The notes under the pieces are model-generated. The model saw only the letters and a program-made list of their open reading frames with translations. It was not told the DNA's origin and did no database searches. 64,000 nt of DNA from Neobacillus cucumis (lineage in GTDB: Bacteria > Bacillota > Bacilli > Bacillales_B > DSM-18226): NCBI RefSeq assembly GCF_016107705.1, contig NZ_JAEHGC010000004.1:310001-374000 (forward strand). The letters are read 5' to 3'. Made by a program: the position numbers and the translations under genes. Shown piece after piece: positions 53,999 through 63,844 of this stretch; position 1 is the first letter of the stretch; every line of letters starts with the position of its first letter.

Positions 53999-55307
53999 GC
54001 TTGAATCCTCCCTGGTCTTCCATCGTGATCTGCACCCAAGTATCATCATACTGATAAAACCAAGCAGGTTCTAAGAGGATTATTTTGTTTTCCTTTGAAT
54101 CCCGCTCCATCCTGTATCCCAGCTCAATCTTCTTCAATAGATCAGGATTGAAATTCTTTCGGTCTTCTAAAAATTTTAATGCTTCTCGTCCGGAAGGGAG
54201 AATCATTTTCTTCGTTTCAGAACGAAGCGGCAAATCTAGGGAAATATTCGGTCTTATATATTTCATAATTTCATTTTTTCCCCAAACTTCCTTAATTTCT
54301 GATGCGCCCTGATCATTATGGACAGGATAACCGTCCATACTGTATAACCGAAAGACGACGGATTGTTCATAATCATCCTTTGAAACATAACGATAAGGAT
54401 CCGTCCAGCCGCCATGTTCATTCACAAAATCAATACTCTTTTTTACTAAGTCATAAGAATTGGACGTATATTCGCTATCTACTGTCGGATTTACATAAAC
54501 TAGCATATTGCTGTCATAATAGACGTTCATTTTACTTGAATCATTCGTATATTCTTCACCGTGCGGAAGCATGCTTTTCTGCACAAAGCTTGGGTCGCTA
54601 AACAATGCCTCTTTGAATTCATTAGAATCTAGAGTGATCGGTAAATAGCGATACTCCATCATTTCCGTTTCACTTTCAGGTAAAAAAATCGTCCGTTTCG
54701 CTGTGGGCTTATAGGCAAAATACCTTGGTAAATTCACTGCCTTTTTATAAAAATCCTTCTGAAATCCCTTCAATAAGGCAGATGAAATATGACTGATAAA
54801 CACCTGTTGATGTTCAGAAGATACAAAGTAAACCGTTCCGAAGTCCTTGCTGGAATTTTCAACATTAATCACAATTCGGTCAAAGTTAAAGGATGGGATT
54901 TTACGCTCTTCAAAATTAAGAACACTCCGGTATAAAGAGATAGGAATCTCACCAGGAAATATAATTTCCGCCTTACCATTTCCATGAACGAGATTATTTA
55001 TATTTCCTGCCTTTTCCGTGTAATTTTCAACATTTAAAAAGGTCCACTGACCTAACTGCTTTATGATTTCCTCAAGTTCATCTGTATTAGAGGTTCCATA
55101 ATGATGGCCGCCGATATGATATAAAATTTGATCGGGCCTTAGGATTTTTTGAACTTCCTGCTTCTCACTTAACGATACTTCGGCAACTGTATTAGTGTTT
55201 TTCATCGTTTCATAATTGGGCTGATATGTCCACAAATTCCAAGTTAACACGATGCTAATTAAGACCAAAAGCGATAATATTACAGACTTTATATTCTCGT
55301 ATCTCAT
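53985..55307 (-). CDS. walH: Regulator of the WalRK system
   Basis: The ATG at 55307 overlaps the walK stop (ATGA), giving 440 residues. One membrane segment lies at about 8-27 (VILSLLVLISIVLTWNLW), and the rest is the three-domain YycH ectodomain. It acts with WalI as a brake on WalK. The order walR-walK-walH-walI-walJ and the overlaps are those of the Bacillus operon. Confidence 0.95.
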   Translation of the reverse strand: MRYENIKSVILSLLVLISIVLTWNLWTYQPNYETMKNTNTVAEVSLSEKQEVQKILRPDQILYHIGGHHYGTSNTDELEEIIKQLGQWTFLNVENYTEKAGNINNLVHGNGKAEIIFPGEIPISLYRSVLNFEERKIPSFNFDRIVINVENSSKDFGTVYFVSSEHQQVFISHISSALLKGFQKDFYKKAVNLPRYFAYKPTAKRTIFLPESETEMMEYRYLPITLDSNEFKEALFSDPSFVQKSMLPHGEEYTNDSSKMNVYYDSNMLVYVNPTVDSEYTSNSYDLVKKSIDFVNEHGGWTDPYRYVSKDDYEQSVVFRLYSMDGYPVHNDQGASEIKEVWGKNEIMKYIRPNISLDLPLRSETKKMILPSGREALKFLEDRKNFNPDLLKKIELGYRMERDSKENKIILLEPAWFYQYDDTWVQITMEDQGGFKHGLE

Positions 55308-57139
55308 GACCACTCATCCTCTTCGGATCCCTCGTACGGTAGTGAAAAAGAGATAACCGTTCCTTTTCCTTCTTGGCTGGTCGCCCAAATTCCCCCGCCA
55401 TGTGCACTAATAATTTCCTTTGCAATGGCAAGGCCCAAACCGGTACCGCCCAATTTTCGGGTTCTTGCTTTATCAACACGATAAAAACGGTCAAATATCC
55501 TCCCGATATTTTCTTTCGGAATCCCCATCCCTTGGTCGGATATGCTGACAATAATTCTACCTTCCTCCTCCTGAATGGAAAACGTGACTTGTCCGCCTTC
55601 AGGGGAATACTTTAGGGCATTGGAAATAATGTTATAGAGTACTTGTGTTAATTTATCCTCATCGATTTCCACGAAAATTGGATTAGATGGAAGCATCCTT
55701 TTAAAGGTAACATTTTGTTCCTTCGACATTTCAAAACGATCGATGATGCTGTGGAAGAAGCTAACAAAATTTACCCACTCAGGAGAAAGCATATAATCCG
55801 TGCTATCCATTTTCGATAATGTGAGAAGATCGTTCACAAGCCGAATCATTCTTTCAGTTTCTGTTCGTGTGACCTCTAAGAAGTTTGGGGCAATCTCCTC
55901 ATCCTTCCAAGCTCCATCTGCCAATGCCTCGAGGTAGCTTCGCATCGTTGTAAGCGGAGTTCTTAACTCATGCGACACATTCGCCACAAATTCCCTTCGC
56001 TCTGTATTAATTTTTTCTTGTTCTGTGATATCATGCAGTACAGCAATTAACCCGTTAACAAAGCCTGTCTCCTTTTGAATCACTGAAAAATTTGCCCGAA
56101 GGATATAGGGCTTTGTTTTTGTACTATAATCCAAAATTAACGAATCCTTTTCCTCAAGCAGATCTTCAAAGGTATTCGTGTCACTTAACCCTAAAAGTGA
56201 TATAATCGGCTGCGAAAGAACTGTTTCACGTGAAACATCCAGCATCTCAGCTGCGGGTTCATTGATTAAAATAACCCGTCCTTTCCGGTCTGTCGCGATT
56301 ACTCCATCTGTCATATACGATAAAACGGTGGAAAGCTTCCTGCGTTCCCCTTCGGTCATCGCCTGAGCTTCCTGGAGTTTCTTCGTTAAATTATTAAAGG
56401 TCATCGCTAATGTACCAATTTCATCATTTCCGTACACTTTAACCTTTCGTGAGAAATTCCCTTTTGTCATGGCTATGGCCTGCTTTTTCAAATCTGAAAT
56501 TGGCCTTGTGATGGTCTGAGCCAGTAAAATGCCTAAAACAGCGGTAATCGCTAAGGCAATACCAGTACCCGTTGCAAAAATACCATTGATTGTCTTCATT
56601 TGTTCAAAGACATTTTCAATTTTCGCAACAAGATAAATGGCTCCAATGACTTTTTTTCCCGATTTAATCGGCTTTGAGAGGACCCAAATCCTGTGCCCTG
56701 ATTGCGGATCAATTAAAATACTGCTCTGTTCCTCTTCTAATGTGAGTGTTTGTTTCACCCGAAGCTCTGTCGAACGCTGACCAACGACCCCTTGATTATT
56801 GGGGTCAGAGGTCCCAAGGATTTTCATCGACCGCCCATCAATGACACGCACCTCTGATATATCCACTGCTGAGAAGTCTCTGAGGATCTTTTTTATATCT
56901 TCTTCAAGTGTTGGATCCTCAGGTGTCCGTTCCTTTTCCATTTCTTCAACAATATTATAAGCAAGCAAATTGACACGCTCTGTTAAAGAGGTTTGGAAGT
57001 TGGTCCTTAGTGTTTCTTCTAATTGCTTTACAAAATAAACCCCGATAATTTGCATCGCAACTAAAATCAACAGGACATAGATAATAACAAATTTAACATT
57101 TATAGATCGAAAGAAACCAACCTTTCTCATGAAGGCCAT
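55304..57139 (-). CDS. walK: Essential cell-wall sensor histidine kinase
   Basis: A 611-residue kinase (YycG). Two membrane segments (about 13-33 and 183-203) enclose a PAS-like outer domain; HAMP, an inner PAS (DGVIATDRKGRVILINEPAAEML), HisKA with the phosphorylated His in FVANVSHELRTPLTTMRSY, and HATPase boxes (NALKYSP, DQGMGIP, GTGLGLAIAKE) follow. It senses cell-wall turnover and phosphorylates WalR. The ATG shares one base with the walR stop codon. Confidence 0.97.
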   Translation of the reverse strand: MAFMRKVGFFRSINVKFVIIYVLLILVAMQIIGVYFVKQLEETLRTNFQTSLTERVNLLAYNIVEEMEKERTPEDPTLEEDIKKILRDFSAVDISEVRVIDGRSMKILGTSDPNNQGVVGQRSTELRVKQTLTLEEEQSSILIDPQSGHRIWVLSKPIKSGKKVIGAIYLVAKIENVFEQMKTINGIFATGTGIALAITAVLGILLAQTITRPISDLKKQAIAMTKGNFSRKVKVYGNDEIGTLAMTFNNLTKKLQEAQAMTEGERRKLSTVLSYMTDGVIATDRKGRVILINEPAAEMLDVSRETVLSQPIISLLGLSDTNTFEDLLEEKDSLILDYSTKTKPYILRANFSVIQKETGFVNGLIAVLHDITEQEKINTERREFVANVSHELRTPLTTMRSYLEALADGAWKDEEIAPNFLEVTRTETERMIRLVNDLLTLSKMDSTDYMLSPEWVNFVSFFHSIIDRFEMSKEQNVTFKRMLPSNPIFVEIDEDKLTQVLYNIISNALKYSPEGGQVTFSIQEEEGRIIVSISDQGMGIPKENIGRIFDRFYRVDKARTRKLGGTGLGLAIAKEIISAHGGGIWATSQEGKGTVISFSLPYEGSEEDEWS

Positions 57140-57849
57140 TACTCCTGTTCAGGATTGCGCAAATAATATCCAACTCCTCTTCGCGTAACAATCCAAGTTG
57201 GATGGCTTGGGCTATCCTCAATTTTTTCCCGCAAACGCCGGACAGTAACGTCCACAGTACGGACATCACCATAATAATCGTAACCCCAAACGGTTTGTAA
57301 TAAATGTTCTCTTGTCATTACCTGGCCAATATGCTGAGCCAAATAATAAAGCAGTTCAAATTCACGATGTGTCAGCTCTATGGTTTCGCCGCGTTTCGAA
57401 ACAACATAGGCATCAGGATGAATTACCAGCGAGCCAATTTCAATTTCATTTGTTTCTGATTCTTCCTCCGGCGGGGTGTTAAACTGCTGATGCCGGCGTA
57501 AATTAGCCTTTACACGGGCAATTAATTCCCTTGTACTAAAAGGTTTTGTCACATAATCATCCGCACCAAGCTCAAGCCCAAGTACTTTATCAATTTCCGA
57601 GTCCTTAGCTGTCAGCATGATGATTGGCATTTCATATTTCTTGCGGACTTCCCGGCAGACTTCCATACCATCTTTTTGAGGGATCATAATATCAAGAAGA
57701 ATTAAATCCGGCTGGATTTCCTCGACCATTTTAATTGCTTCATTACCATCATAGGCACAATAGACATTGTAGCCTTCCTTTTTTAAGTTGAATTGTAGGA
57801 TATCCGCAATCGGCTTTTCATCATCCACGACAAGAATTTTTTTCTCCAT
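57139..57849 (-). CDS. walR: Essential cell-wall response regulator
   Basis: An OmpR-type regulator (YycF) of 236 residues from the ATG at 57849; the earlier ATG at 57855 sits too close to GGAG. Receiver: [18 protein letters not shown], phosphoacceptor Asp53 in LILLDIMIP, Lys in VTKPFS. Winged-helix domain: [35 protein letters not shown]. It controls autolysin genes such as the M23 hydrolase upstream. It is the first gene of the wal operon. Confidence 0.97.
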   Translation of the reverse strand: MEKKILVVDDEKPIADILQFNLKKEGYNVYCAYDGNEAIKMVEEIQPDLILLDIMIPQKDGMEVCREVRKKYEMPIIMLTAKDSEIDKVLGLELGADDYVTKPFSTRELIARVKANLRRHQQFNTPPEEESETNEIEIGSLVIHPDAYVVSKRGETIELTHREFELLYYLAQHIGQVMTREHLLQTVWGYDYYGDVRTVDVTVRRLREKIEDSPSHPTWIVTRRGVGYYLRNPEQE

Positions 57850-57970
57850 ACCCATTGCTCCTTTATCTAAATAAAGTCATATATACTCTATTTTACTTTA
57901 TCATGTAATCCGTTTTAAATCATCTATTAGTAGTATTTGCTACAAATGCCATCAATAATGGCCAAAATGG

Positions 57971-57996
57971 AAAAAGCCTCTAGACCACTAGAGACC
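57971..57996 (-). terminator. Terminator of the M23 hydrolase gene
   Basis: Minus strand: CTCTAG tggt CTAGAG, then GCTTTTTCC. Confidence 0.75.
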
Positions 57997-58006
57997 ATTT
58001 CACGAT

Positions 58007-59443
58007 TTATCTTCTTAAATAAGATAGCGGATTTTCTAATGCACCATTTTTATATACTTCAAAATGCAGATGGACACCAGTTGCATCCCCTGTTGCCCCC
58101 ATAATGCCAATTGCTTGGCCCTTTTCAACCGTTTGACCTGCGCTTACCTTAAGGGAGGACATATGCGCGTAAATGGTATGGAAGCCATTACGATGATCAA
58201 TTTCAATTTTATTCCCGAAGCTTCCATCCATGCCTGCGAAAATAACTACGCCATTATCTGCCGCTTTAATGGTTCGATTGCTAGGACGGGCAATGTCAAT
58301 CCCTTTATGCATACGTCCCCATCTATATCCCACCTTGCTGGAAATATAGCCCCCAACGGTTGGCCAGGCAAAACTGCCTTCACCGCGGGAAGGGATTACC
58401 TTTGTCCCTTTTACAACAATATGCTTTACTGGCTTTTGGAGAACCTTTTGTTTGGTAACCGCTTTTTTGAGGATCTTTCCATTTTCTAATAAAACTTGAT
58501 ACGTTACTGCTTGTGAACCTTTTTTACCTTTTTGTCTTTCCTTCTTTTCCCCTTTAGGCAGGGAGGAGGAGGTAACAACTTCATTCTTATATGGAATGGT
58601 TTCCTTCTTGCTTACTTCTTTTTCAACCACCACATTTACATAAGGCTTAGGTACAGTGATGTTCAGCCTTTGACCTATTTTTAACACGGGATTGTCTTTC
58701 AGCTTTGGATTTAAGGCTAAAAGATCTTCAAGTTTTAGCTTATGATCATTGGCAATTGAACCGAGGACATCGCCTTTTTTAACTTCATACTTTTTTTCTT
58801 CAACGGTCCCCTTTTGCAATAAGGTAACTGCCCTTTTCGCAGTTAATATTTTTTCCGGTGTTGCCTTTTCTGAATGAATGGAGACATTCTCGGCAAAGTG
58901 TACATCGAGTAACCTAGTTTCATTTTGCTTCAATGGCGAAAGAGAGGCCTCCCTTGAAGCTTTACTTTTCTCTAACCTTTTCAATTGATCCTTTGGCACA
59001 TATTGAAGTTTAAGTTCTTGGATGACATCTTCAGCTGCTTTGGTGCTGTCTAAATAGACCACAGGTGTTCCTTCTACTAAAATAGCAGCGGAATCAGCCT
59101 GTAATAGATTGCTATTTTCAAGATTGCTAATAGTCTCCTGATCGTTTGCCGTTGAATGGAAAACTTCTTCAGATATGTACTCAATTTGCGGATTGAATTT
59201 TAAATCAAGGTCCTTGTAGGTTTTCTTCAAGTCCTTTATTTTTTCTGAAATGAATTTTTCAATGATTGATTTGTCTGAAACTGTACCAATATATGTATTG
59301 TTTAGGTATACGTAGTGTATGGTCGTTAAATTTGAGGAATCGGCAAAAGTATTGGCCCCATTTGCAAGCAGCAAAGAGGATGTAACAATAGCTGATATCG
59401 CAGCCATTTTGAGTATTCGGAATTTTTCATTGAGATAAAACAT
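58007..59443 (-). CDS. Exported LysM-G5-M23 cell-wall endopeptidase
   Basis: A 478-residue protein. A signal or membrane segment at about 10-35 ends near TFADSS. A LysM domain lies at about 220-270 (YEVKKGDVLGSIANDHKLKL), a G5-like domain at about 272-350 (VVEKEVSKKETIPYKNEVV), and an M23 peptidase from 355. The zinc ligands are His in HKGID, Asp in DIAR and HLHFE near the end. It should cleave peptidoglycan peptides. It lies upstream of walR on the same strand, and a possible WalR box (59569-59585) is in its leader. Comparable to the YycO/YunA-type hydrolases of Bacillus; the exact paralogue is not assigned. Confidence 0.9.
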   Translation of the reverse strand: MFYLNEKFRILKMAAISAIVTSSLLLANGANTFADSSNLTTIHYVYLNNTYIGTVSDKSIIEKFISEKIKDLKKTYKDLDLKFNPQIEYISEEVFHSTANDQETISNLENSNLLQADSAAILVEGTPVVYLDSTKAAEDVIQELKLQYVPKDQLKRLEKSKASREASLSPLKQNETRLLDVHFAENVSIHSEKATPEKILTAKRAVTLLQKGTVEEKKYEVKKGDVLGSIANDHKLKLEDLLALNPKLKDNPVLKIGQRLNITVPKPYVNVVVEKEVSKKETIPYKNEVVTSSSLPKGEKKERQKGKKGSQAVTYQVLLENGKILKKAVTKQKVLQKPVKHIVVKGTKVIPSRGEGSFAWPTVGGYISSKVGYRWGRMHKGIDIARPSNRTIKAADNGVVIFAGMDGSFGNKIEIDHRNGFHTIYAHMSSLKVSAGQTVEKGQAIGIMGATGDATGVHLHFEVYKNGALENPLSYLRR

Positions 59444-59568
59444 GTAATCCCCCCTAAATCACAGATACAATCACTATTTAAATTTATTTTTCAATAAAAA
59501 TTTTCTTACAAATTTCGACTTCTTTACCTTACCATAATATAGGTAAAAAAGGAGATTCCTCTTGGTAA

Positions 59569-59585
59569 TGTAACAAAATTGTATA
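59569..59585 (+). promoter_or_regulatory. Possible WalR box upstream of the M23 hydrolase gene
   Basis: TGTAAC-N5-TGTATA against the WalR consensus TGTWAH-N5-TGTWAH, one mismatch in the second half. It is on the plus strand, about 125 bases before the start codon. Confidence 0.35.
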
Positions 59586-59683
59586 ATTACTGACATTTTT
59601 CTACATTAGGGGTGTATTTATTAGGCAGTTTTTTACTTTTTAGGGAATAAAAAAGAAGCTTGCTTAAGCAAACTTCTTTGGGA

Positions 59684-59756
59684 TGGCTCAGGACGGAATC
59701 GAACCGCCGACACAAGGATTTTCAGTCCTTTGCTCTACCGACTGAGCTACTGAGCC
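59684..59756 (-). tRNA. tRNA-Phe (GAA)
   Basis: The cloverleaf folds completely: acceptor GGCTCAG / CTGAGCC, D-loop AGCTCAGTCGGTAGAGC, anticodon loop CTGAAAA (GAA), T-arm GGCGGTTCGATTCCGTC. No CCA is encoded. It is the last of the minus-strand tRNA group. Confidence 0.96.
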
Positions 59757-59861
59757 ATATTAATATTTTCCCCTACAACAAAATAGCTGTAAGTCCTTCG
59801 CCCCCATCTCAGAAATCTTATTCAAGCAACAGCTCGATGGGTGCGCTGATGCTGATTCAAA

Positions 59862-59905
59862 GTAGCTTATTCGATCGTGCTCTACCGATTGAGATACTGA
59901 GGAAA
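59862..59905 (-). pseudogene. tRNA relic (5' half)
   Basis: Minus strand: CTCAGTATCTCAATCGGTAGAGCA copies the D-arm of a tRNA such as the Phe tRNA beside it, with changes; no anticodon or T-arm follows. The rest of 59760-59910 is non-coding. Confidence 0.6.
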
Positions 59906-59910
59906 TTATA

Positions 59911-59987
59911 TGGCGGTCCGGACGGGACTCGAACCCGCGACCTCCTGCGTGACAGGCAGGCATTCTAACCAACTGAACTACCGGACC
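59911..59987 (-). tRNA. tRNA-Asp (GTC)
   Basis: Acceptor GGTCCGG / CCGGACC, D-arm AGTTCAGTTGGTTAGAAT, anticodon loop CTGTCAC (GTC), T-arm CGCGGGTTCGAGTCCCG, discriminator G and an encoded CCA. Confidence 0.97.
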
Positions 59988-60056
59988 AAATATATATTAA
60001 TAGCAGTCAGCAAGGAAACCGTCCTTGCCAGTCACTCACTGACCACTAAATGCCGA

Positions 60057-60128
60057 TGACCCCTACGGGATTCGAACCCGTGTTACCGCCGTGAAAGGGC
60101 GGTGTCTTAACCGCTTGACCAAGGGGCC
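60057..60128 (-). tRNA. tRNA-Glu (TTC)
   Basis: Acceptor GGCCCCT / AGGGGTC (with G-T pair), D-arm TGGTCAAGCGGTTAAGAC, anticodon loop CTTTCAC (TTC), T-arm ACACGGGTTCGAATCCCGT. No CCA encoded. The gap to tRNA-Asp holds a 7-bp spacer hairpin GCAAGGA / TCCTTGC. Confidence 0.97.
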
Positions 60129-60191
60129 ATATTATGGAAATTTATTTTACTGTTGTAAAAAAACTGGTTATTTTACTGGCGTAAATAACCT

Positions 60192-60267
60192 TGGTGAGCC
60201 ATGAAGGACTCGAACCTTCGACCCTCTGATTAAAAGTCAGATGCTCTACCAACTGAGCTAATGGCTC
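60192..60267 (-). tRNA. tRNA-Lys (TTT)
   Basis: Acceptor GAGCCAT / ATGGCTC, D-arm AGCTCAGTTGGTAGAGC, anticodon loop CTTTTAA (TTT), T-arm GAAGGTTCGAGTCCTTC, encoded CCA. It is the first of the group. Confidence 0.97.
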
Positions 60268-60375
60268 AAACTAATTTATCATATCGTTTATTATCTTTCG
60301 TGACGACGCTTTTTATAATATCATGTACTCTATATAATAGGCAATACTTTTTTATAAAATATTTTATAAAATTGA

Positions 60376-60402
60376 AAAGTCCCCCTAAAGAGGAGGACTT
60401 TC
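60376..60402 (-). terminator. Terminator of purA
   Basis: Minus strand: AAAGTCCTCC / GGGGGACTTTT with loop TCTTTA, 10 bases beyond the purA stop. Confidence 0.85.
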
Positions 60403-60411
60403 AGAATCAAT

Positions 60412-61704
60412 TTAGATTTGTCTCCAAGGGCTGCGAACAATATTTGTTTGATTACGATCTGGGCCCACAGAGAAAGTTGATAAAGGAATTCCTGTTAACT
60501 GCGTTACACGCTCAACATAGTGGCGGGCATTGGCAGGAAGTTCATCTAATGATTTGCAGCCTGTAATGTCCTCTGTCCAGCCTGGTAATTCTTCATATAC
60601 AGGCTCACATTGTGCCAATACCTTTAAGCTTGCAGGATATTCTGTAATTAATTCATCCTTATATCGATAAGCAGTACAAATTTTTAATGTTTCAATGCCT
60701 GTTAACACATCGATGGAGTTTAGCGACAAATCAGTTAAACCGCTAACACGGCGAGCGTGACGAACAACAACACTGTCAAACCAGCCTACACGGCGTGGAC
60801 GGCCTGTTGTCGTACCGTATTCACGGCCGACTTCACGGATTTGGTTACCGATTTCATCAAATAATTCTGTTGGGAATGGACCATCACCAACACGAGAAGT
60901 ATATGCTTTACATACCCCTACTACGTGAGTAATTTTAGACGGGCCAACACCGGAACCAATCGTTACTCCACCTGCAACAGGGTTTGAAGAGGTAACAAAC
61001 GGGTATGTTCCTTGGTCAATATCAAGCATAACGCCTTGAGCACCTTCAAAAAGAACACGACGGCCTTCATCTAATGCATCATTTAACACAACAGAAGTAT
61101 CGCAGACGTACTGTTTAAACTGTTGTCCATATTCAAAATATTCATCAAGAATTTCTTCTTTTGTGAATCCTTCTGTTTCATAAATCTTTTCAAATAAGCG
61201 ATTCTTTTCTGCAAGGTTTCTCTCAAGCTTTTCTTCAAAAACTTCACGGTCGAGAAGATCAGCTATCCGAATACCTACACGTGCAGCCTTATCCATGTAA
61301 GCAGGGCCAATTCCTTTTTTTGTTGTTCCAATTTTATTATCGCCTTTGCTGGCCTCTTCCACTTCATCCAATTTAATATGATAAGGAAGAATGACATGCG
61401 CACGGTTACTGATGCGAAGATTATCGGTTGCAATCCCTCTTTCATGTAAGTAAGCAAGTTCAGTCACAAGGGCTTTTGGGTCAACAACCATCCCATTACC
61501 AATCACGCTAATTTTTTCTTTTGAAAATATTCCGGATGGAATTAAGTGCAATTTGTAGGTTTCGCCATTAAATTGGATTGTATGCCCGGCATTATTGCCT
61601 CCTTGATAACGAGCAATTACTTCTGCATTTTCAGAAAGGAAATCGGTAATTTTACCTTTTCCTTCGTCTCCCCATTGTGTACCAACAACTACTACTGATG
61701 ACAT
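60412..61704 (-). CDS. purA: Adenylosuccinate synthetase
   Basis: A 430-residue enzyme that joins IMP and aspartate with GTP, the first committed step to AMP. GTP loop [16 protein letters not shown] at residues 5-20 with catalytic Asp13, IMP-binding NAGHTI, and [13 protein letters not shown] are present. The ATG at 61704 has GGAGGTG 8 bases upstream; the frame extends a few codons further but without a ribosome site. PurR-type boxes lie before the promoter. Confidence 0.97.
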   Translation of the reverse strand: MSSVVVVGTQWGDEGKGKITDFLSENAEVIARYQGGNNAGHTIQFNGETYKLHLIPSGIFSKEKISVIGNGMVVDPKALVTELAYLHERGIATDNLRISNRAHVILPYHIKLDEVEEASKGDNKIGTTKKGIGPAYMDKAARVGIRIADLLDREVFEEKLERNLAEKNRLFEKIYETEGFTKEEILDEYFEYGQQFKQYVCDTSVVLNDALDEGRRVLFEGAQGVMLDIDQGTYPFVTSSNPVAGGVTIGSGVGPSKITHVVGVCKAYTSRVGDGPFPTELFDEIGNQIREVGREYGTTTGRPRRVGWFDSVVVRHARRVSGLTDLSLNSIDVLTGIETLKICTAYRYKDELITEYPASLKVLAQCEPVYEELPGWTEDITGCKSLDELPANARHYVERVTQLTGIPLSTFSVGPDRNQTNIVRSPWRQI

Positions 61705-61759
61705 GTAAGGCACCTCCGAATATTTACTACCATTAATTATTTTATTTATCCCATCACAC

Positions 61760-61831
61760 AGTTTAACAATTTACCGAGGAAAAATCAAACGAAACACGAA
61801 CAATTTATATATATTTAATAAAATATGTTCG
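61760..61831 (-). promoter_or_regulatory. purA promoter with PurBox-like sites
   Basis: Minus strand: -35 TTGATT (61783-61788), 17-base spacer, -10 TAAACT (61760-61765). Just upstream are ACGAACA (61796-61802) and, inverted, TGTTCGT (61826-61832), like the paired PurR boxes before B. subtilis purA, though the gap between the CGAA cores (27 bases) is longer than usual. Confidence 0.5.
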
Positions 61832-61857
61832 TAATAAAATAGTAATCTAGTAACAAA

Positions 61858-61890
61858 TAAAAAGGCTAGCCCCATATAAAGAGGCTAACC
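61858..61890 (-). terminator. Terminator of dnaB
   Basis: Minus strand: GGTTAGCCTC / GGGGCTAGCC stem (wobbles), then TTTTTATTTG. Confidence 0.88.
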
Positions 61891-61895
61891 ATATA

Positions 61896-63251
61896 TTACG
61901 CACCTGGCGGATCATTATAGCGTGTCTCCAGGTTTACGAACTTATTGTATTCTTTTACAAAGGCTAATTGAACGGTTCCAGTTGGGCCGTTACGCTGCTT
62001 GGCAATAATGATTTCAATGATATTCTTATTCTCTGATTCTTTATCATAATAATCATCACGATACAAGAAGGCAACAATATCCGCATCCTGCTCAATACTA
62101 CCTGATTCACGAATATCGGACATCATTGGGCGTTTATCCTGGCGCTGTTCGACACCACGGGATAACTGAGAAAGGGCAATGACCGGAACTTGAAGCTCAC
62201 GGGCAAGCTGCTTCAAGGAACGTGAGATTTCCGATACTTCCTGCTGACGGTTCTCGCCTGAGCGGCCGCTTCCTAAAATAAGCTGCAAGTAATCAATCAA
62301 GATCATTCCCAAGCCATGTTCCTGCTTTAAACGGCGGCACTTCGAACGGATATCACCAACCCGGACACCTGGGGTGTCATCAATAAAAATACCAGCGCTT
62401 GACAAGCTGCCCATTGCCATTGTCAGCTTACCCCAGTCGTCCTCTGTCAGGGAGCCGGTACGAAGCCGTTGCGCATCAATATTCCCTTCCGCACAAAGCA
62501 GACGCATTACCAGCTGTTCTGCACCCATCTCAAGACTAAAGATCGCAATATTTTCACCCGTTTTATGGGCAACGTTTTGCGCTATATTTAGTGCGAACGC
62601 CGTTTTACCTACCGACGGACGGGCACCGACAATGATTAAGTCATTTCGCTGGAAGCCTGCCGTCATTTGATCAAGGTCAACGAACCCTGTCTCTAGCCCG
62701 GTAATTTCACCAGCACGTTGATGCATGATTTCAATATTGTCATACGTCCGTACAAGGACATCCTTAATATTATGAAAAGCACCTGCATTTTTTCTCTGGG
62801 CTACTTCAAGAATACTTTTCTCCGCTTCACTTAATAGTGTTTCCACTTCATCCTCACGTGAATACCCATCAGAAGCAATCGTCGTAGCTGTGCGAATTAA
62901 CCGACGCAGCAATGATTTTTCTTCTACGATTCTAGCATAATATTCGATATTAGCTGCCGTTGGAACCGAACCAGCTAATTCACTTAAATAACTCACCCCG
63001 CCAATATCCTCTAAAAGTTTAGAAGCAGCAAGGTCCTCTGAAACCGTGACTAAGTCAACTGCTTTTCCAAGGTCATTAAGTTTTAGCATAACATTAAAGA
63101 TTTTTTGGTGGGACGCACGGTAGAAGTCTTCTGGAATTAAGATTTCTGATGCTAAGGTTAAAGAAGCAGGCTCTAGAAAAATCGCCCCAAGAACAGCCTG
63201 TTCAGCTTCAATATTTTGTGGTGGAAGACGATCTGCAAATAAATCACTCAT
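61896..63251 (-). CDS. dnaB: Replicative DNA helicase
   Basis: A 451-residue hexameric helicase (DnaC in B. subtilis naming). The N-terminal primase-contact domain covers about 1-110 (PPQNIEAEQAVLGAIFL). The RecA-like motor starts at about 180 with Walker A GARPSVGKTAFALN, Walker B MILIDYLQL, and REL-QVPVIALSQLSRGVE as switch segment. It unwinds DNA at the fork. It lies 143 bases behind rplI with a terminator between. Confidence 0.97.
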   Translation of the reverse strand: MSDLFADRLPPQNIEAEQAVLGAIFLEPASLTLASEILIPEDFYRASHQKIFNVMLKLNDLGKAVDLVTVSEDLAASKLLEDIGGVSYLSELAGSVPTAANIEYYARIVEEKSLLRRLIRTATTIASDGYSREDEVETLLSEAEKSILEVAQRKNAGAFHNIKDVLVRTYDNIEIMHQRAGEITGLETGFVDLDQMTAGFQRNDLIIVGARPSVGKTAFALNIAQNVAHKTGENIAIFSLEMGAEQLVMRLLCAEGNIDAQRLRTGSLTEDDWGKLTMAMGSLSSAGIFIDDTPGVRVGDIRSKCRRLKQEHGLGMILIDYLQLILGSGRSGENRQQEVSEISRSLKQLARELQVPVIALSQLSRGVEQRQDKRPMMSDIRESGSIEQDADIVAFLYRDDYYDKESENKNIIEIIIAKQRNGPTGTVQLAFVKEYNKFVNLETRYNDPPGA

Positions 63252-63305
63252 CTATTAAACCTCCTATTTAGAGAAGGATATTTTTACAATATTTTATCTT
63301 ACAAA

Positions 63306-63335
63306 GAAAAAAGTGACCAGTAAAAAACCGATCAC
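63306..63335 (-). terminator. Terminator of rplI
   Basis: Minus strand: GTGATCGGT ttttt ACTGGTCAC (two wobbles), then TTTTTTC. Confidence 0.8.
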
Positions 63336-63394
63336 ATCATTTCATCACGTTTTCTATTCTATCATGTTTATGGATGAGTTCGCACTGTAAAAAA

Positions 63395-63844
63395 TTAGTG
63401 AACTTCTTTTACATGAACATCCAAGGTTGCCAAAACTTCATGATGCAGCTTCACAGGTACCTTTGTATGACCCAGTGTACGAATTGCATCGCCCAATTCC
63501 ATTTTGCGTTTATCAATTTTAATTCCATGCTTTTTCTGTAACTCCTCGGCAATTTGCTTAGATGTGATCGAGCCAAACAGTCTTCCGCCCTCCCCAGCTT
63601 TGGCAGTTAATTCAACCGTTACCTTTTCCAATTGTTCTTTTAATCTTTTCGCTTCAGTTAGTTCTTCAGCAGCAGCCTTAGCTTCTTTTTTCTTTTGTCC
63701 TTCTAATGTACTAACATTCGCTTGTGTTGCTTCAATCGCTAACCCCTGTTTAATTAAAAAGTTTTGTGCATAGCCATCGGCTACATTCTTGACGTCCCCT
63801 TTATTACCTTTTCCTTTTACGTCTTTCAAAAAGATTACTTTCAT
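63395..63844 (-). CDS. rplI: 50S ribosomal protein L9
   Basis: A 149-residue L9. The N-terminal domain [31 protein letters not shown] binds 23S rRNA; the long helix [22 protein letters not shown] links to the C-terminal domain. The start overlaps the gdpP stop (ATGA), showing translational coupling as in B. subtilis. Confidence 0.97.
   Translation of the reverse strand: MKVIFLKDVKGKGNKGDVKNVADGYAQNFLIKQGLAIEATQANVSTLEGQKKKEAKAAAEELTEAKRLKEQLEKVTVELTAKAGEGGRLFGSITSKQIAEELQKKHGIKIDKRKMELGDAIRTLGHTKVPVKLHHEVLATLDVHVKEVH

Noticed and set aside
59660..59968. 102-residue plus-strand frame over the tRNA genes
   Set aside because: It is an antisense reading of tRNA-Phe and tRNA-Asp.
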